From Clytia hemisphaerica (taxonomy: Eukaryota; Cnidaria; Hydrozoa; Leptothecata; Clytiidae), in assembly GCA_902728285.1 (NCBI GenBank), contig CACVBU010000158.1:1302001-1366000 (forward strand): 64,000 bases of DNA, read 5' to 3'. The notes under the pieces were generated by a model. The model worked only from the letters and a program-made list of their open reading frames with translations. It was not told where the DNA came from and did no database searches. Every line of letters begins with the position of its first letter. Positions within the stretch are counted from its first letter, which is position 1. This document shows, piece by piece, positions 52,448 through 61,936 of the stretch. Position numbers and translations under genes: made by a program.

Positions 52448-52930
52448 GTAATAGTTATCGGACAGTTGCGAGTACAATACAAGAAATATTTTATACGAGT
52501 TCCGAGATTCATTCGTACAACACAGGCTCGGATACAGAGGGAGGCTATAACCAATGGAGGAGAGTGCACTTTATTATCGTATTACCTTATATGGAAACTA
52601 ATTACTCTCCATGAATAAGATAGCCTACCTCCTGTATCCGACCCTGAACATTTTCAGAGCCACTAAGCGAGATCCGGAACTCCGGAAAGAATGAAATATT
52701 TCCATATTGTACGAGAAAATGTCTGATATATTGTTTATCGGTGACCCGAAAAATACACTATTTGTGTTGGAAAAAAGCGCAGAGCACTTTTGTAGCAAAG
52801 TGACGTTTGATTGCGTCTACCGCTACAATGCATCTTTTCGTTAATCTATGTTTTGCGCGTGTAAAATACAAGATATATTGTACTCTTTTTAACCAATCAG
52901 ATTGCAGATATTTTTAGGATCGCCGATAAA
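52448..52930. repeat. Dispersed intronic repeat (copy 2 of 2) with nested MITE
   Basis: It matches 50892-51185 except for an inserted 124-bp element at 52523-52646 and scattered changes. Confidence 0.6.
52523..52646. mobile_element. Short MITE, CAGG..CGGATACAG ends
   Basis: CAGGCTCGGATACAGAGGGA and the inverse of CCTCCTGTATCCGACCCTG form ~25-bp imperfect inverted ends. The element interrupts the intronic repeat copy at 52448-52930. Confidence 0.65.
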
Positions 52931-52942
52931 CAAATTTATTTT

Positions 52943-53112
52943 TTATAAAAACAAACTATATAAGAACATAAGAATTCGATTTCTTCGGTTATAAACTCTT
53001 CTTTTACGATGTCTAGTTATATTCAAGAGTCGGGAAACTTCATTAACAGCCAAAGATAATAATTTTGAGAGTATTTGCAAGAACAAACTATATGAGAACA
53101 TAAGACTTTCAA
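52943..53112. repeat. TAAGAAC-family MITE fragments in intron 3
   Basis: Two partly overlapping left-type blocks (AAACTATATAAGAACATAAG and AACTATATGAGAACATAAG) occur about 120 bp apart, without a matching right end. Confidence 0.45.
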
Positions 53113-53397
53113 TCACAAAAAAAAAATTATATTAAGAACAAGTTAAGTAGATTTTTAAGCTTTATAGATTTTAAACACCCAATTTCTGAGCACACAATGG
53201 TGAATTTTAGGATATTCTTAGGAAATCTTTTAGGCCCAAACAAAAAAGATAAGAAAATCTGGAGGAAGAATGTTTAAACCAGGCTTAAATGTCTTAAATA
53301 ATTTTACTTCATTTGCATATTAGCTTAAAATGGGAATGAAATTCGAATTTTCATAGCTTTCTTGTTTAATCTAAAGATTACTTTTTCGATCTTTTAG

Positions 53398-53480
53398 ATT
53401 AACAATGACAGTATTTTGCGAAATGGACTTGTATGCTTTCCCGTTTGATAAACAAACTTGTCCCTTCTACATCGAATCGT
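53398..53480 (+). CDS. Cys-loop receptor, exon 4 (Cys-loop)
   Basis: Bounded by TTTTAG and GTAAGT, it encodes RLTMTVFCEMDLYAFPFDKQ then TCPFYIES. The two cysteines are separated by exactly 13 residues and include the FPFD core, the defining signature loop that couples ligand binding to gating in this receptor family. It ends in phase 1. Confidence 0.92.
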
Positions 53481-53547
53481 GTAAGTAGAGCCTTACTAAT
53501 CCAAGGTAGAGAAAAGTTCAATTTATAAATGCTGTAAAATACACCTT

Positions 53548-53704
53548 TTTGACCGTAGCCTCCACCCTAAAACCGTTCCAGTCTTTTTTGGCACCTATAG
53601 ACAATAGAAAAATGTATAAAAAAGAATTAAATCGAGTTTAGGGGGATAATTAAATAATTAAGTGGCACGTGCCTGGCTGCACGACTAAGGTCGGAAAATG
53701 TGTT
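53548..53704. repeat. MITE flanking exons 5-6 (left copy)
   Basis: ACACCTTTTTGACCGTAG at the left and the inverse of CTAAGGTCGGAAAATGTGT are inverted ends. TCGAGTTTAGGGGGATAATT and GTGGCACGTGCCTG inside match, in inverse orientation, the element at 55397-55602. Confidence 0.65.
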
Positions 53705-53794
53705 TTGTATCAAGTCTTTCACTCATGTGCTTTATGTTTTGTCACTGATATCTCTAAAAATAACGTCAAGAGAATTGTATTCTTTTTCTTTCAG

Positions 53795-53938
53795 ACGCAT
53801 ACAGTGCAAGCCAAATTTCTCTCAATTGGGTGGAAGGCGGGAAGCCAATCATTCCGCCCAAATTTAAAGATATGTTAGAGTTCACTTTCGATGATCACAC
53901 TTATGACCACGAAGTTGTTGATTATGGGCTCGGCGATA
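53795..53938 (+). CDS. Cys-loop receptor, exon 5 (pre-M1 binding domain)
   Basis: The acceptor TTTCTTTCAG and donor GTAAGT are strong. The encoded YAYSASQISLNWVEGGKPII and LEFTFDDHTYDHEVVDYGLG correspond to the outer strands and loop C region before M1 (ISLNW resembles the LxW strand of glycine and GABA receptors). Phase 1 at both ends keeps the frame. Confidence 0.88.
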
Positions 53939-53974
53939 GTAAGTTGTACCTATGAAATCCAGCCTACAGTGTGT

Positions 53975-54165
53975 CTCAAAAAAAGTGGATTGGGACCCTT
54001 GGAGAGACTTTTCTTAAAAGGATTTCTGTCCAAAATTTAGATTTTCGTGAATCTTGGACCCTTACAGAGACTCAATTCACATTTTAATGGATATTTTTAG
54101 CCCTTTGAGAGGCTTTCGAAGGTGTGAAAAGGGTCTCTTATGGCTCACACATACCCAGCACTCAT
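53975..54165. repeat. Remnant of the hAT-like GGTACT MITE family in intron 5
   Basis: GACCCTTGGAGAGACTTTTC, GACCCTTACAGAGACTC and CCCTTTGAGAGGCTTTC blocks are diverged copies of the family motif. The ends are missing. Confidence 0.5.
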
Positions 54166-54444
54166 AAGGTTCGGTTTCTCGTCAAATTTTCTAAGCACTA
54201 AGGTTCAACGGTCGTTTTTAATCCAAGTACCACCTCTTCCGAGAGCGTTAAAAATATATTTTCCTCGGATGAAGAAATTAAATACTAAATTTACTTCAAA
54301 TGTGGATAAAATCAAAAGTCAAATTCCAAGTGGGGCTGAACTTATAGTACCTCTTTCCCACCGTGGACGAAATTTTGATCAATTTTTCCAGCATCAAATT
54401 CTTTAAGGCGCCAACACCGCGTCTGTGACACAGTTGTGTATATA

Positions 54445-54715
54445 TACACGTTTTTTTTTTTATAAGAACAAACTATATAAGAACATAAGGCTTCGAGGCC
54501 CAAAAATTTAAGAACATTCTAAGAACATTTTAAGGCTTTGGAGACTTAAAAACATGCATTTTCTTAAGAAATTACATCAAAATGCTCAAAAAATGCTGAA
54601 AATAAGAACATCTTAAGAACCAGTAAGAACATTTTTAGGCTTCAAATCCAAAAAAACTAAGAACATCCGAAGGCTTCGAAAATTTTTGACGTTCTTATAA
54701 AAAAAAAAACGTGTA
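54445..54715. repeat. TAAGAAC-family MITE, best preserved copy, next to exon 6
   Basis: TACACG-T-tract-TATAAGAAC and GTTCTTATAAAA-A-tract-CGTGTA are perfect inverses. Inside, TAAGAACA occurs about eight times along with AGGCTTCGA/AGGCTTTGG blocks. The right end lies 24 bp before the exon 6 acceptor. Confidence 0.85.
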
Positions 54716-54739
54716 GGTATATTTATTTTTCTCTTCCAG

Positions 54740-54922
54740 TGTTCCATAGATTACATATCAATTTCAAATTCTCAAGAAATATTCAATACTACATTCTTCA
54801 AATTTATGTACCCGCTCTTCTTATCGTCATTCTTTCATGGGTTGGTTTTTGGATCGATTACCGCTCAACACCAGCCAGGGTGGCCCTGGGAATCACAACT
54901 GTATTGACCATGATTACATTCA
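54740..54922 (+). CDS. Cys-loop receptor, exon 6 (M1 and M2)
   Basis: Preceded by TCTCTTCCAG and followed by GTAAGT, it encodes MFHRLHINFKFSRNIQYYIL then QIYVPALLIVILSWVGFWID (M1) and STPARVALGITTVLTMITF (M2 pore helix). Pro-Ala-Arg at the inner mouth of M2 is the hallmark of chloride-selective members of the family. A relic copy of the M2 part lies at 55302-55372. The exon ends in phase 1. Confidence 0.95.
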
Positions 54923-54971
54923 GTAAGTGGTTTCTTATCTTTTTTGAATTTATTAGTTGTTACCATAGATT

Positions 54972-55069
54972 CCCAGACGGCACACAACGTCAAAACAACG
55001 TCCATGTGATATTCATAACGTCCAAATAACGTTATTTGAACGTTGAAACAACGTTGTGTGCCAGCTGGG
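54972..55069. repeat. CACACAACGT-family palindromic MITE in intron 6 (complete)
   Basis: CCCAGACGGCACACAACGTC and ACGTTGTGTGCCAGCTGGG are inverted ends. The 98-bp length equals that of the copy at 47190-47287. Confidence 0.8.
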
Positions 55070-55077
55070 TTTATAAA

Positions 55078-55289
55078 CCCCGAAGGGCTAGATGTCAGGC
55101 TTTAAGCCATCGCAGGCAAAAAAGTGAATATCGGAAAAAATATTATTGCTATTGTTTTCGAAAACCTGCGAAGTTTCTGATTGGTCAAGCGCTGAAATTC
55201 TATTGTAATGTCACGTGACTTAGGTAGGATTTACTACCTAACCGCGGCACACTTTTTTAGCGAAAGCTCTTACATCTAGCCCTTCAGGA
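55078..55289. repeat. hAT MITE with TTTATAAA target duplication
   Basis: CCCCGAAGGGCTAGATGT and the inverse of ACATCTAGCCCTTCAGGA are the ends. TTTATAAA flanks both sides (55070-55077 and 55290-55297), an 8-bp duplication typical of hAT transposons. The left duplication abuts the previous MITE. Confidence 0.75.
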
Positions 55290-55301
55290 TTTATAAATCT
55301 A

Positions 55302-55372
55302 TGGTCGTTACTTCTCGACGAACCCAGGACAGATCCTGGGAATTACAACTGTGTTGACCATGATTACATTCA
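55302..55372 (+). pseudogene. Relic duplicate of the M2-coding end of exon 6
   Basis: From TACTTCTCG to the donor CA|GTAAGTG it matches the last ~65 bases of exon 6 and stays in frame, encoding STNPGQILGITTVLTMITF. The ion-selectivity residues PARVA are replaced by NPGQI, the M1 part is missing and no acceptor is obvious, so it is probably non-functional. Confidence 0.7.
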
Positions 55373-55396
55373 GTAAGTGCTTCCTCAGTCTTTTCA

Positions 55397-55602
55397 GTAT
55401 ACCTTTTCGACCGTGGTCACGCGATCAGGCACGTGCCACTTTGTTATTTAATCATCCCCCTAAACTCGATCCAATCCCTTTTTTTACACCTTATTTTCTA
55501 ATGTCTATATCTGCGAAAAAAAGACTGAGATGGTTTCAGAGTGGTAAAACGGACAAAAAAAAGCCAACGCGGCAATTGGCGGCTACGTTCGAAAAGATAT
55601 AT
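55397..55602. repeat. MITE flanking exons 5-6 (right copy, inverted)
   Basis: ATACCTTTTCGACCGTGG and the inverse of GGCTACGTTCGAAAAGATAT are the ends. The interior matches 53548-53704 in opposite orientation (CAGGCACGTGCCAC, ATCATCCCCCTAAACTCGAT). Confidence 0.65.
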
Positions 55603-55671
55603 TGATGATCTTATCGCCAACATTGGAGATTGATCTGATCTATTTTTTATTTGAAAATGTTTTTCTTTCAG

Positions 55672-55820
55672 GCAAATCTGTTAGGAACTTGCTACCATTT
55701 GTGAATTATTCCAAACTGATTGATTGGTATTTGCTGGTCTGTTTCTTCTACGTTTTCATGGGGTTAGTTGAGTATGCTGCTGTAGGAGTAATTGATCAAA
55801 AGTGGAAAAGAAAACTTGAG
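55672..55820 (+). CDS. Cys-loop receptor, exon 7 (M3)
   Basis: The acceptor TTTCTTTCAG and donor GAG|GTAAGA frame an exon encoding SKSVRNLLPFVNYSKLIDWY, LLVCFFYVFMGLVEYAAVGV and IDQKWKRKLE. This is the M2-M3 loop and M3 helix (LLVCF..F..LVEYA is strongly conserved), plus the start of the cytoplasmic loop. The exon coding M4 should follow, but I find no candidate before the window ends. The gene is either truncated or its last exon lies elsewhere. Confidence 0.9.
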
Positions 55821-56025
55821 GTAAGATATAACCTACAGTACAGCACCTGACCCCGAGAATGTAGTAAACCCCGAGAATGTAGGTTCCTCATTTTTAAGCA
55901 TTGTAGCCTTAACGATAGTTCAACTTCATGAAAAGTTGTTTCAAGGCATACTTATTTCTAGACATGAAATTTTAACTTCAATTAATTTTTTCCAACGAAA
56001 ATCTGAATCGGATTTGATTGGATAC

Positions 56026-56323
56026 TACTCTCGGGTAGCTAATAGCCGTCCCCCCCCCCCGCTTATCAATTTTTCGAAAATTTTCTACCCAGCACATTCT
56101 TATTCCAACCCCCCCCCCCCGCTATTAATTTTTGGGAAAATGTTGTTGAAAGTTCCCTTTTTTGTCTTAATTCTGCTGTATTAGCCTCCTTTTCAAACAT
56201 TTTCCACCCAGGACATTTTATTCCAAACCCCCCCCCCCCCGCTTATTAATTTTGAAATTTTTTTCCAACCCCCCCTGCTTATTCCAACCCCCCCCCCCCC
56301 CGGCTACTAGGTACCCGAGAGTA
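56026..56323. repeat. C-tract MITE with GGTACCTAATAGCC ends (copy 4)
   Basis: TACTCTCGGGTAGCTAATAG and CTACTAGGTACCCGAGAGTA are the inverted ends. Its C-runs reach 15 bases, the longest in the family here. Confidence 0.78.
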
Positions 56324-57335
56324 CCCGAATTGAGACATTTTTTAAATAAATCCTCTCTAAATCGAAATCTATTGGAATTAAGTTATGATAATAAGGTATT
56401 TTCTTATTCCTAATGAACTAAGGAAATGGGGAAAATAGTCCATTTCAATATTTATTGTTCTAAGTAACACGGCGCAAGATTTTGGTTCGATTTTTCCCAT
56501 ATGACGTCACACAGCTTTTCAAAATGGTAGCCGTCACAACTTAATTTTCCCTCCTGAGCATGGGAAAACATACTATATATTTTCTTACTTTTTCTCTTTA
56601 CTATTCTACATTTTTTCAAGAAATTGTGTTCACATTTGACAATTTCGGACTCATACATTTTATACCTATAAATTTGTTGATTCTTTTTAAAGGCAATAAA
56701 GTTGATAAGGCAAAATAAGTCAATTTTCTGAAAATTAATATCAATCTTGGTATTTAAAAGACAGTAGTCATAAGCTCAAGCAATGAAATAACAATAGAAA
56801 ATGATGTAATGTTATCCAAAAACAGGATTGAGTTTATGGTTTTGAGTGAAACCATGTGTTTTCTTCGAAAATTAGAATTTTTGTGTGAATATACAAGGTC
56901 ACTTTGGATTTGTCACTTGACTGGGAGTTCTAGATATCAGTATTTCGGTTGATTTTAAATTCAAACTTAAGTTTGAAGTATCGGTAAGGCTTTTGCCAAA
57001 TTGTTTTTCGTAAAGTGGCCTAGAACCTTATTTTTGAATAGGGTTTTTGTTGTCATCTTCGCAGCATTGACTTTTTGAAAAATTTCGGCCATCTTTGTTG
57101 TTGTTTATAATTTTTCAGCGTTTCTTGCACATGTGTCCATGCGAACCATTATGGATTTCTTCCAGATTTGTAATGGTGGAATTTTTTTATTTGTTTATTA
57201 TTTATTGCTTTTAATATTTCTGCTGTGAGTTATCCAGCTTCATTTTTTTCACTTACTAATCTAAAGTAGAGAGAGAAAAAAGAACATGATGATATGAATG
57301 GATATCTTTTTTATGAATATAATTGACATATAATC
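56324..57335. other. Spacer, no gene seen
   Basis: AT-rich. No M4-coding exon for the receptor, RNA gene or clear repeat ends were found. Confidence 0.4.
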
Positions 57336-57484
57336 ATGGATCAGCAGTACCAGATAAATGAAGATGTCAGAAATGTTATGGAACATTTATTACTATCAGT
57401 TGAGGATTTCCGAAAACAAAACACTGAATATGTTAATATTACCAACACGGCGACAGCTGATAATAACACCACAGCGGAAACACG
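57336..57484 (+). CDS. Uncharacterised protein, putative first exon
   Basis: ATG at 57336 begins MDQQYQINEDVRNVMEHLLL, an acidic, Asn/Thr-rich stretch. The frame could continue to 57536, but a donor CACG|GTATGG after 57484 joins in phase to the acceptor at 58815. I do not recognise the protein. It is called as an exon only because the splice phases fit and an uncharacterised but protein-like exon follows. Confidence 0.4.
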
Positions 57485-57551
57485 GTATGGTTTTCTTCTA
57501 GAGAGATTATATACTTATAGAAGATTTCCTCAATAGAATAAAATGACATGA

Positions 57552-58645
57552 CCAGACCCAATCAATCGAACTAAGAGATCTTCGACAAAAACTTTCAATT
57601 TTTTTTATCGGCGCATTGGGCCGTTAAGGGGGTGAGGGCATCCAACTACATGCCGATAAAAAACAAGTATTCCAGACCCTCCCACTCGATAATACAATCG
57701 ATAACATTTTTCAATCGATGATCAATCGATGGATTCCAGGGGATCGAAGCGATCAAAGCAATCAAAGCAATCGAAATCAATCAAAGTCGATCGAAGAATG
57801 ACGAATCATTAAAGTATCTTATAAAAACTCCATCTCATCTGAGTGATTGATCAATCCATCGAAGTCAATCGAAGTGATTGTCCAATCGATCGAAGTCGAT
57901 CAAACTTTAAAAAAAATGTAAATCTTGGATTGACTTCGATCGACTACGATTGACTTCGATCGACTTCGATTGTCTGACTGACTCACCTTCAAAGCGCAAA
58001 TCCCAAGTTGATAACACTATTCTTTGAATCATTATTCGCTATAAGCCTTTGTTTACTCACATGCATTGAGTTCTCTCATTGTAGTTTTTTCATGCACCCT
58101 GATTGGAATTTAAAGTCAAAATTTAGCGACGCGTTGGACTTCCTATAAAGTTAGGACGTGCGCGTGCGCATGCTCATTTTAATGGATTTAGTTCGGCAAA
58201 TTAAAGATGGCGAAAAAGGCTTGTTGATTACCAATTTATCGTGATTGGGATTGGGTATAAAATGTTAAAGTGAAAAAAATAAGGCTTATCAAAGCCGATC
58301 GAAGTCACTCATAAAGTGAAAAGAAATGTAAATCTTCGATCGACTTCGATCACTTTGATGGACTTCGATTGATTCGACCGATCACTTCGATCGACTTTGA
58401 GCTCATAATCGATAGGTAACCGGAGCCTTCTCAAAAATTCTGATTATCGATTGGTCATCGATTGTTTAAACTATCGATTGTTTATCGAATGTTGATTAGT
58501 AATTTGTTATCGATTGGTGATCAATTGATCATCGACTAGTTTTTGTCATCGGATGGCTTTCAAATTCCGTCCGTGGTTATCGTTTGAGTGGCGGCAACCT
58601 ATCAATCGATCTTCAAAAGGCCAATCGATCAATAATTAATCGATT
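57552..58645. repeat. ATCGA-rich array element with shared core
   Basis: The left edge CCAGACCCAATCAATCGAAC closely resembles the end of the element at 20510. Arrays of ATCGATCGAAGTC-like motifs (57680-57975) face inverse arrays (58285-58640). Between them, 58034-58260 matches the core at 19905-20110. The right boundary is unclear, and two nested elements are possible. It lies in the putative intron between 57484 and 58816. Confidence 0.5.
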
Positions 58646-58815
58646 TAATCTTTTTTCTACCTGAACTTATTCAATTTTTCTGTCAATGACGTCATCAAAA
58701 TGGCGGATTTTTCAGGGATTTTCCCATTTTTTTCGAGTTTGGTGCATTATGGGACATCTGACAGGACACATTCATGACGGCTAAATTAAGCTTCTCCAAA
58801 AAAGCCCAAATACAG

Positions 58816-59625
58816 GTATGTTTATGAGGTGGAAGTACATGCAGTTTTGAAAAAACCGAAAATGAGCCCCTTACGACCGTTGAGCTGGCAGTTCTGGGCT
58901 AATAATGTACTTTCCACAAGTGCAACCTATCCATCCCCTTTCGCTAATGTACACAAAGGCAACCTTACTCATGTAGGCGGTTCAATCGGAAATGACAACA
59001 GTACATGGAAAGCTCCTGACATGGCTACCAGAAAGAAAGAGTTGAAAAAGCTGAATGAATTTCGAAAAACTCTGCTAAAAGATATCACACCGCAAAAGAA
59101 ACACAAGGAGGAATTGGCATTTATGGCAGAGACTGGCACCAGGCAACTAGGGGAACCAAGAATTGGAGATTTTGCTGATCGTCAGAGGCCAGAGCCGCTC
59201 CTTGTGGAAATCAATAGCTGGCAGCATTTATTAAATGTGTTATATCTGGAATCCGTACGAGATAAATACCACCTTTTTGATCAAATTCTCCGACTACCAA
59301 AGTCAAAAGGTGGCTGTGGTCTCAAGTTTGTGGCAGATAAGATTAAAGAACACTATGAAACTGTCTCAGCACGTATGAAGCTGCTGACCATCCGCCTGAT
59401 TGGTGCACAAGCTATTTTGCTGGCACAATTTGGTTTTCGGTTAATTGATTGTTTAACAACAGAGGATGAATCGAACGGAATGATTATCAACCGATTAGCA
59501 AAACTGTGTGAAACATTACGCAACATTGGGTCAATGATGAATTCGGTTTCGACCAGTCCAGCATACATCTCCAAACTCACAGATCTATGTTCCCTTTATT
59601 TCAACCTCTATGCACTGTTTTTCCC
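58816..59625 (+). CDS. Uncharacterised protein, putative second exon, truncated
   Basis: After the acceptor TACAG (58811-58815) a long open frame encodes LKKLNEFRKTLLKDITPQKK, ETGTRQLGEPRIGDFADRQR, EPLLVEINSWQHLLNVLYLE and RLIGAQAILLAQFGFRLIDC. I recall similar proteins as multi-copy, unannotated products in several marine invertebrates, but I know no function and cannot verify this. The open frame runs on to 59839, but after about 59620 the composition changes to Ser/Thr/Tyr-rich sequence just upstream of a Gypsy gag gene. CCC|GTATCA at 59625 may be an old donor. The gene is probably interrupted by the retroelement. Confidence 0.55.
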
Positions 59626-59845
59626 GTATCATTTTACAGGACATTGTTTACTCACTAATTCGCTTTGTTATCGCAATTATTCACTTTTCGTCGTTTTTGT
59701 GAATACTTCCAACACTCTCACTTATTATTATTCCTTGGTCACACCGCCATCTGGGATTTACGTCATCGTGGTCAACCGCCGATTCGCTCTTCAAAGATTT
59801 CCCAGCTTCAAAAACGCTACATCGCCGTACCCGCCTTAAATTACA

Positions 59846-60905
59846 ATGTCGAACCATGAGGACGCCGCCCCGACCCCCGCCGGCACCGACGCAACTATCG
59901 CCGCTTTAGCCATGGTGCTAGAAATGAAAAAGCAGCAGAAAGTCATGCAGGAACAATGGACCCAATTCATGTCCCAAGTCCTCCCTACCGTAGCTCTCAG
60001 CAACCAAGCACCTGCACTTCCATCTACCAACGAAAGAAATCGATGTTCGAAATCGGACCGGCCGACGATTTCTGCGGATTGCATTGACAATAAATGGATA
60101 ATCTTCACGGATGCGTGGAGACGATACAAACAAATGACCCACCTTCAAAACATACAGGATATCCGGAATGAGCTACGCTCCACCTGCGATTCCAACGTGA
60201 ATGAAATGCTTTACAACTTTGTTGGGGCCGGACGCCCTCGATAGAGCCACCGAAGCAGAACTCGAGGCAGAACTGCTATCATACATCAAATCAGTTGCAG
60301 TAAAAACTATTCACCCTGAAGTTTACCGACAACATTCATCTCCATGCGACGAAATGACATCGCAACGATCACTCACTTCATCTCCCGTTTAAAATCTCAA
60401 GCGATGCTCTGCAACTTTTCACGTAAATGTGACTGCGATGACCAAAACTGTGAAATATCGTATTCCGAAAACATGATTATGTTGCAAGTCATAGCAGGAT
60501 TCTTGAGCTCCTCCCATCGCACAAAGATCTTAAGTGAAATGACTTCCATAGAGACTCTTACCCAAATGACAGACCACCTCCTCACACTCGAAGCAACCGC
60601 CCAAGCCACAGCCATCATTGCCCGCCCAATAAGATGTAAGTGGCGTCAAATCCGACTACCAACGCAACAAACGTAGTGACTTAAGATAGAAGTCACAAGG
60701 CAACAATCGCCCAAACAATCAGGAAGGAGATCGAAAATGCAGAGGATGTGGATACAACCGTCATCCAAATGGAAGAGAGCAATGCCCAGCACAAGGCAAA
60801 AAATGTATTAACTGTGGAAAACTTAACCATTTCGCGAGTGTTTGTATGAGCAGTAAGACGAACGCCATTCAAGACGCCCCAGAAACATCCGACCCAGCCG
60901 AAACA
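59846..60905 (+). pseudogene. Gypsy gag with zinc knuckle, frameshifted
   Basis: The frame opens with ATG at 59846 (MSNHEDAAPTPAGTD) and shows a coiled or helical MKKQQKVMQEQWTQFM stretch. It shifts frame near 60225 and again near 60345. Around 60735-60850 a cysteine-rich region reads CRGCGYNRHPNGREQCPAQG then KKCINCGKLNHFASVC. The second part is a standard CX2CX4HX4C knuckle. Gag would form the particle and bind RNA; here it is broken. Confidence 0.8.
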
Positions 60906-60999
60906 TCCTTCCTTGGTAGCATCACCGAGTCCTTCTGACTAGATGGTGTACCTCACGGACAATGGGAAAATAATAAATTCATCGAACAAAAATCATCCC

Positions 61000-61936
61000 A
61001 CAGCCAACAGTAAATATCTCTATTTCACTCAACTCATCTGCACATCTGAAACTTTGTAAATCGTTTCCTCTGAATGAACTTCAACCTACCAAAGTTAGCG
61101 CATTCGTGGCGTACAGCAGGAATAGAACTGCTTTCACAATTAAATTGTAGTAAAAACGCTTTGATAAAAACTCGACATCGTCTCCGCGCTGTGAATAATA
61201 ACGACATCAGTATTAAAGGCGCAATCATTGCTGACATCACCGTCAGCACATCGACCACCACAGAAATTGTTTACTTATGTGACAAAGTTAAAGGATTTTT
61301 TATATCAAAAACAGCACTGAAAAACTTGAACATCGTACACTCTACTTTCCCGGAGCAGATTGTAACCAGCCAATTGAATGCAACAGTTTCACCAGACGAC
61401 TCTGTTGCCGAGTGCGGATGCCCACGTCGTTCACCGTGTCCACCCATACCTGACACGATTCCGTTCCCAGTGACACCAGAGTATACAGAACAATTAGAGG
61501 TTTGGGTAAAAACGTACTTTTCGAGTAGTGCATTTAACACTTGCAAACATGAAAGTGATGACAGGCGAACCGCTAAAAATCAAATTTCGTGAGGACAAAA
61601 ATCCCGTCTCCGTTCATAAACCGATACCAGTACCACATCACTGGAAAGAATCCGTCAAAGGCCAACTCGATCAAGATGTAAACTTGGGGATAGTCGAACC
61701 AGTCCCCACTGGGACACCTACACACTGGTGTTCTCGGATGATTACCGCTCCCAAGAAAGACGACACACCCCACCGAACAGTAGATTTGCAAAATCTAAAC
61801 GCATCTACCAAACGAGAAACTCATTACAGTCAATCATCCTTCAACATGGTAAGTGTAGTTCCACCGCAAACTAAAAAGACAACCCTCGACGCCTGGAACG
61901 GATACCACAGCGTTCCATTAGCCAACGACGCAAAGG
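61000..61936 (+). pseudogene. Gypsy protease end and reverse transcriptase start
   Basis: The first part (61074-61592) includes CGCPRRSPCPPIPDTIPFPV, a linker I associate with a Gypsy lineage common in marine invertebrates. In a second frame (61528 on) follow PIPVPHHWKESVKGQLDQDV, LGIVEPVPTGTPTHWCSRM and DAWNGYHSVPL, the first reverse transcriptase motifs. The protein then jumps directly to RNase H, so the palm catalytic site is absent. Confidence 0.82.

Noticed and set aside
59353-59580. 75-residue minus-strand ORF
   Set aside because: Antisense shadow of the better supported plus-strand exon at 58816-59625.
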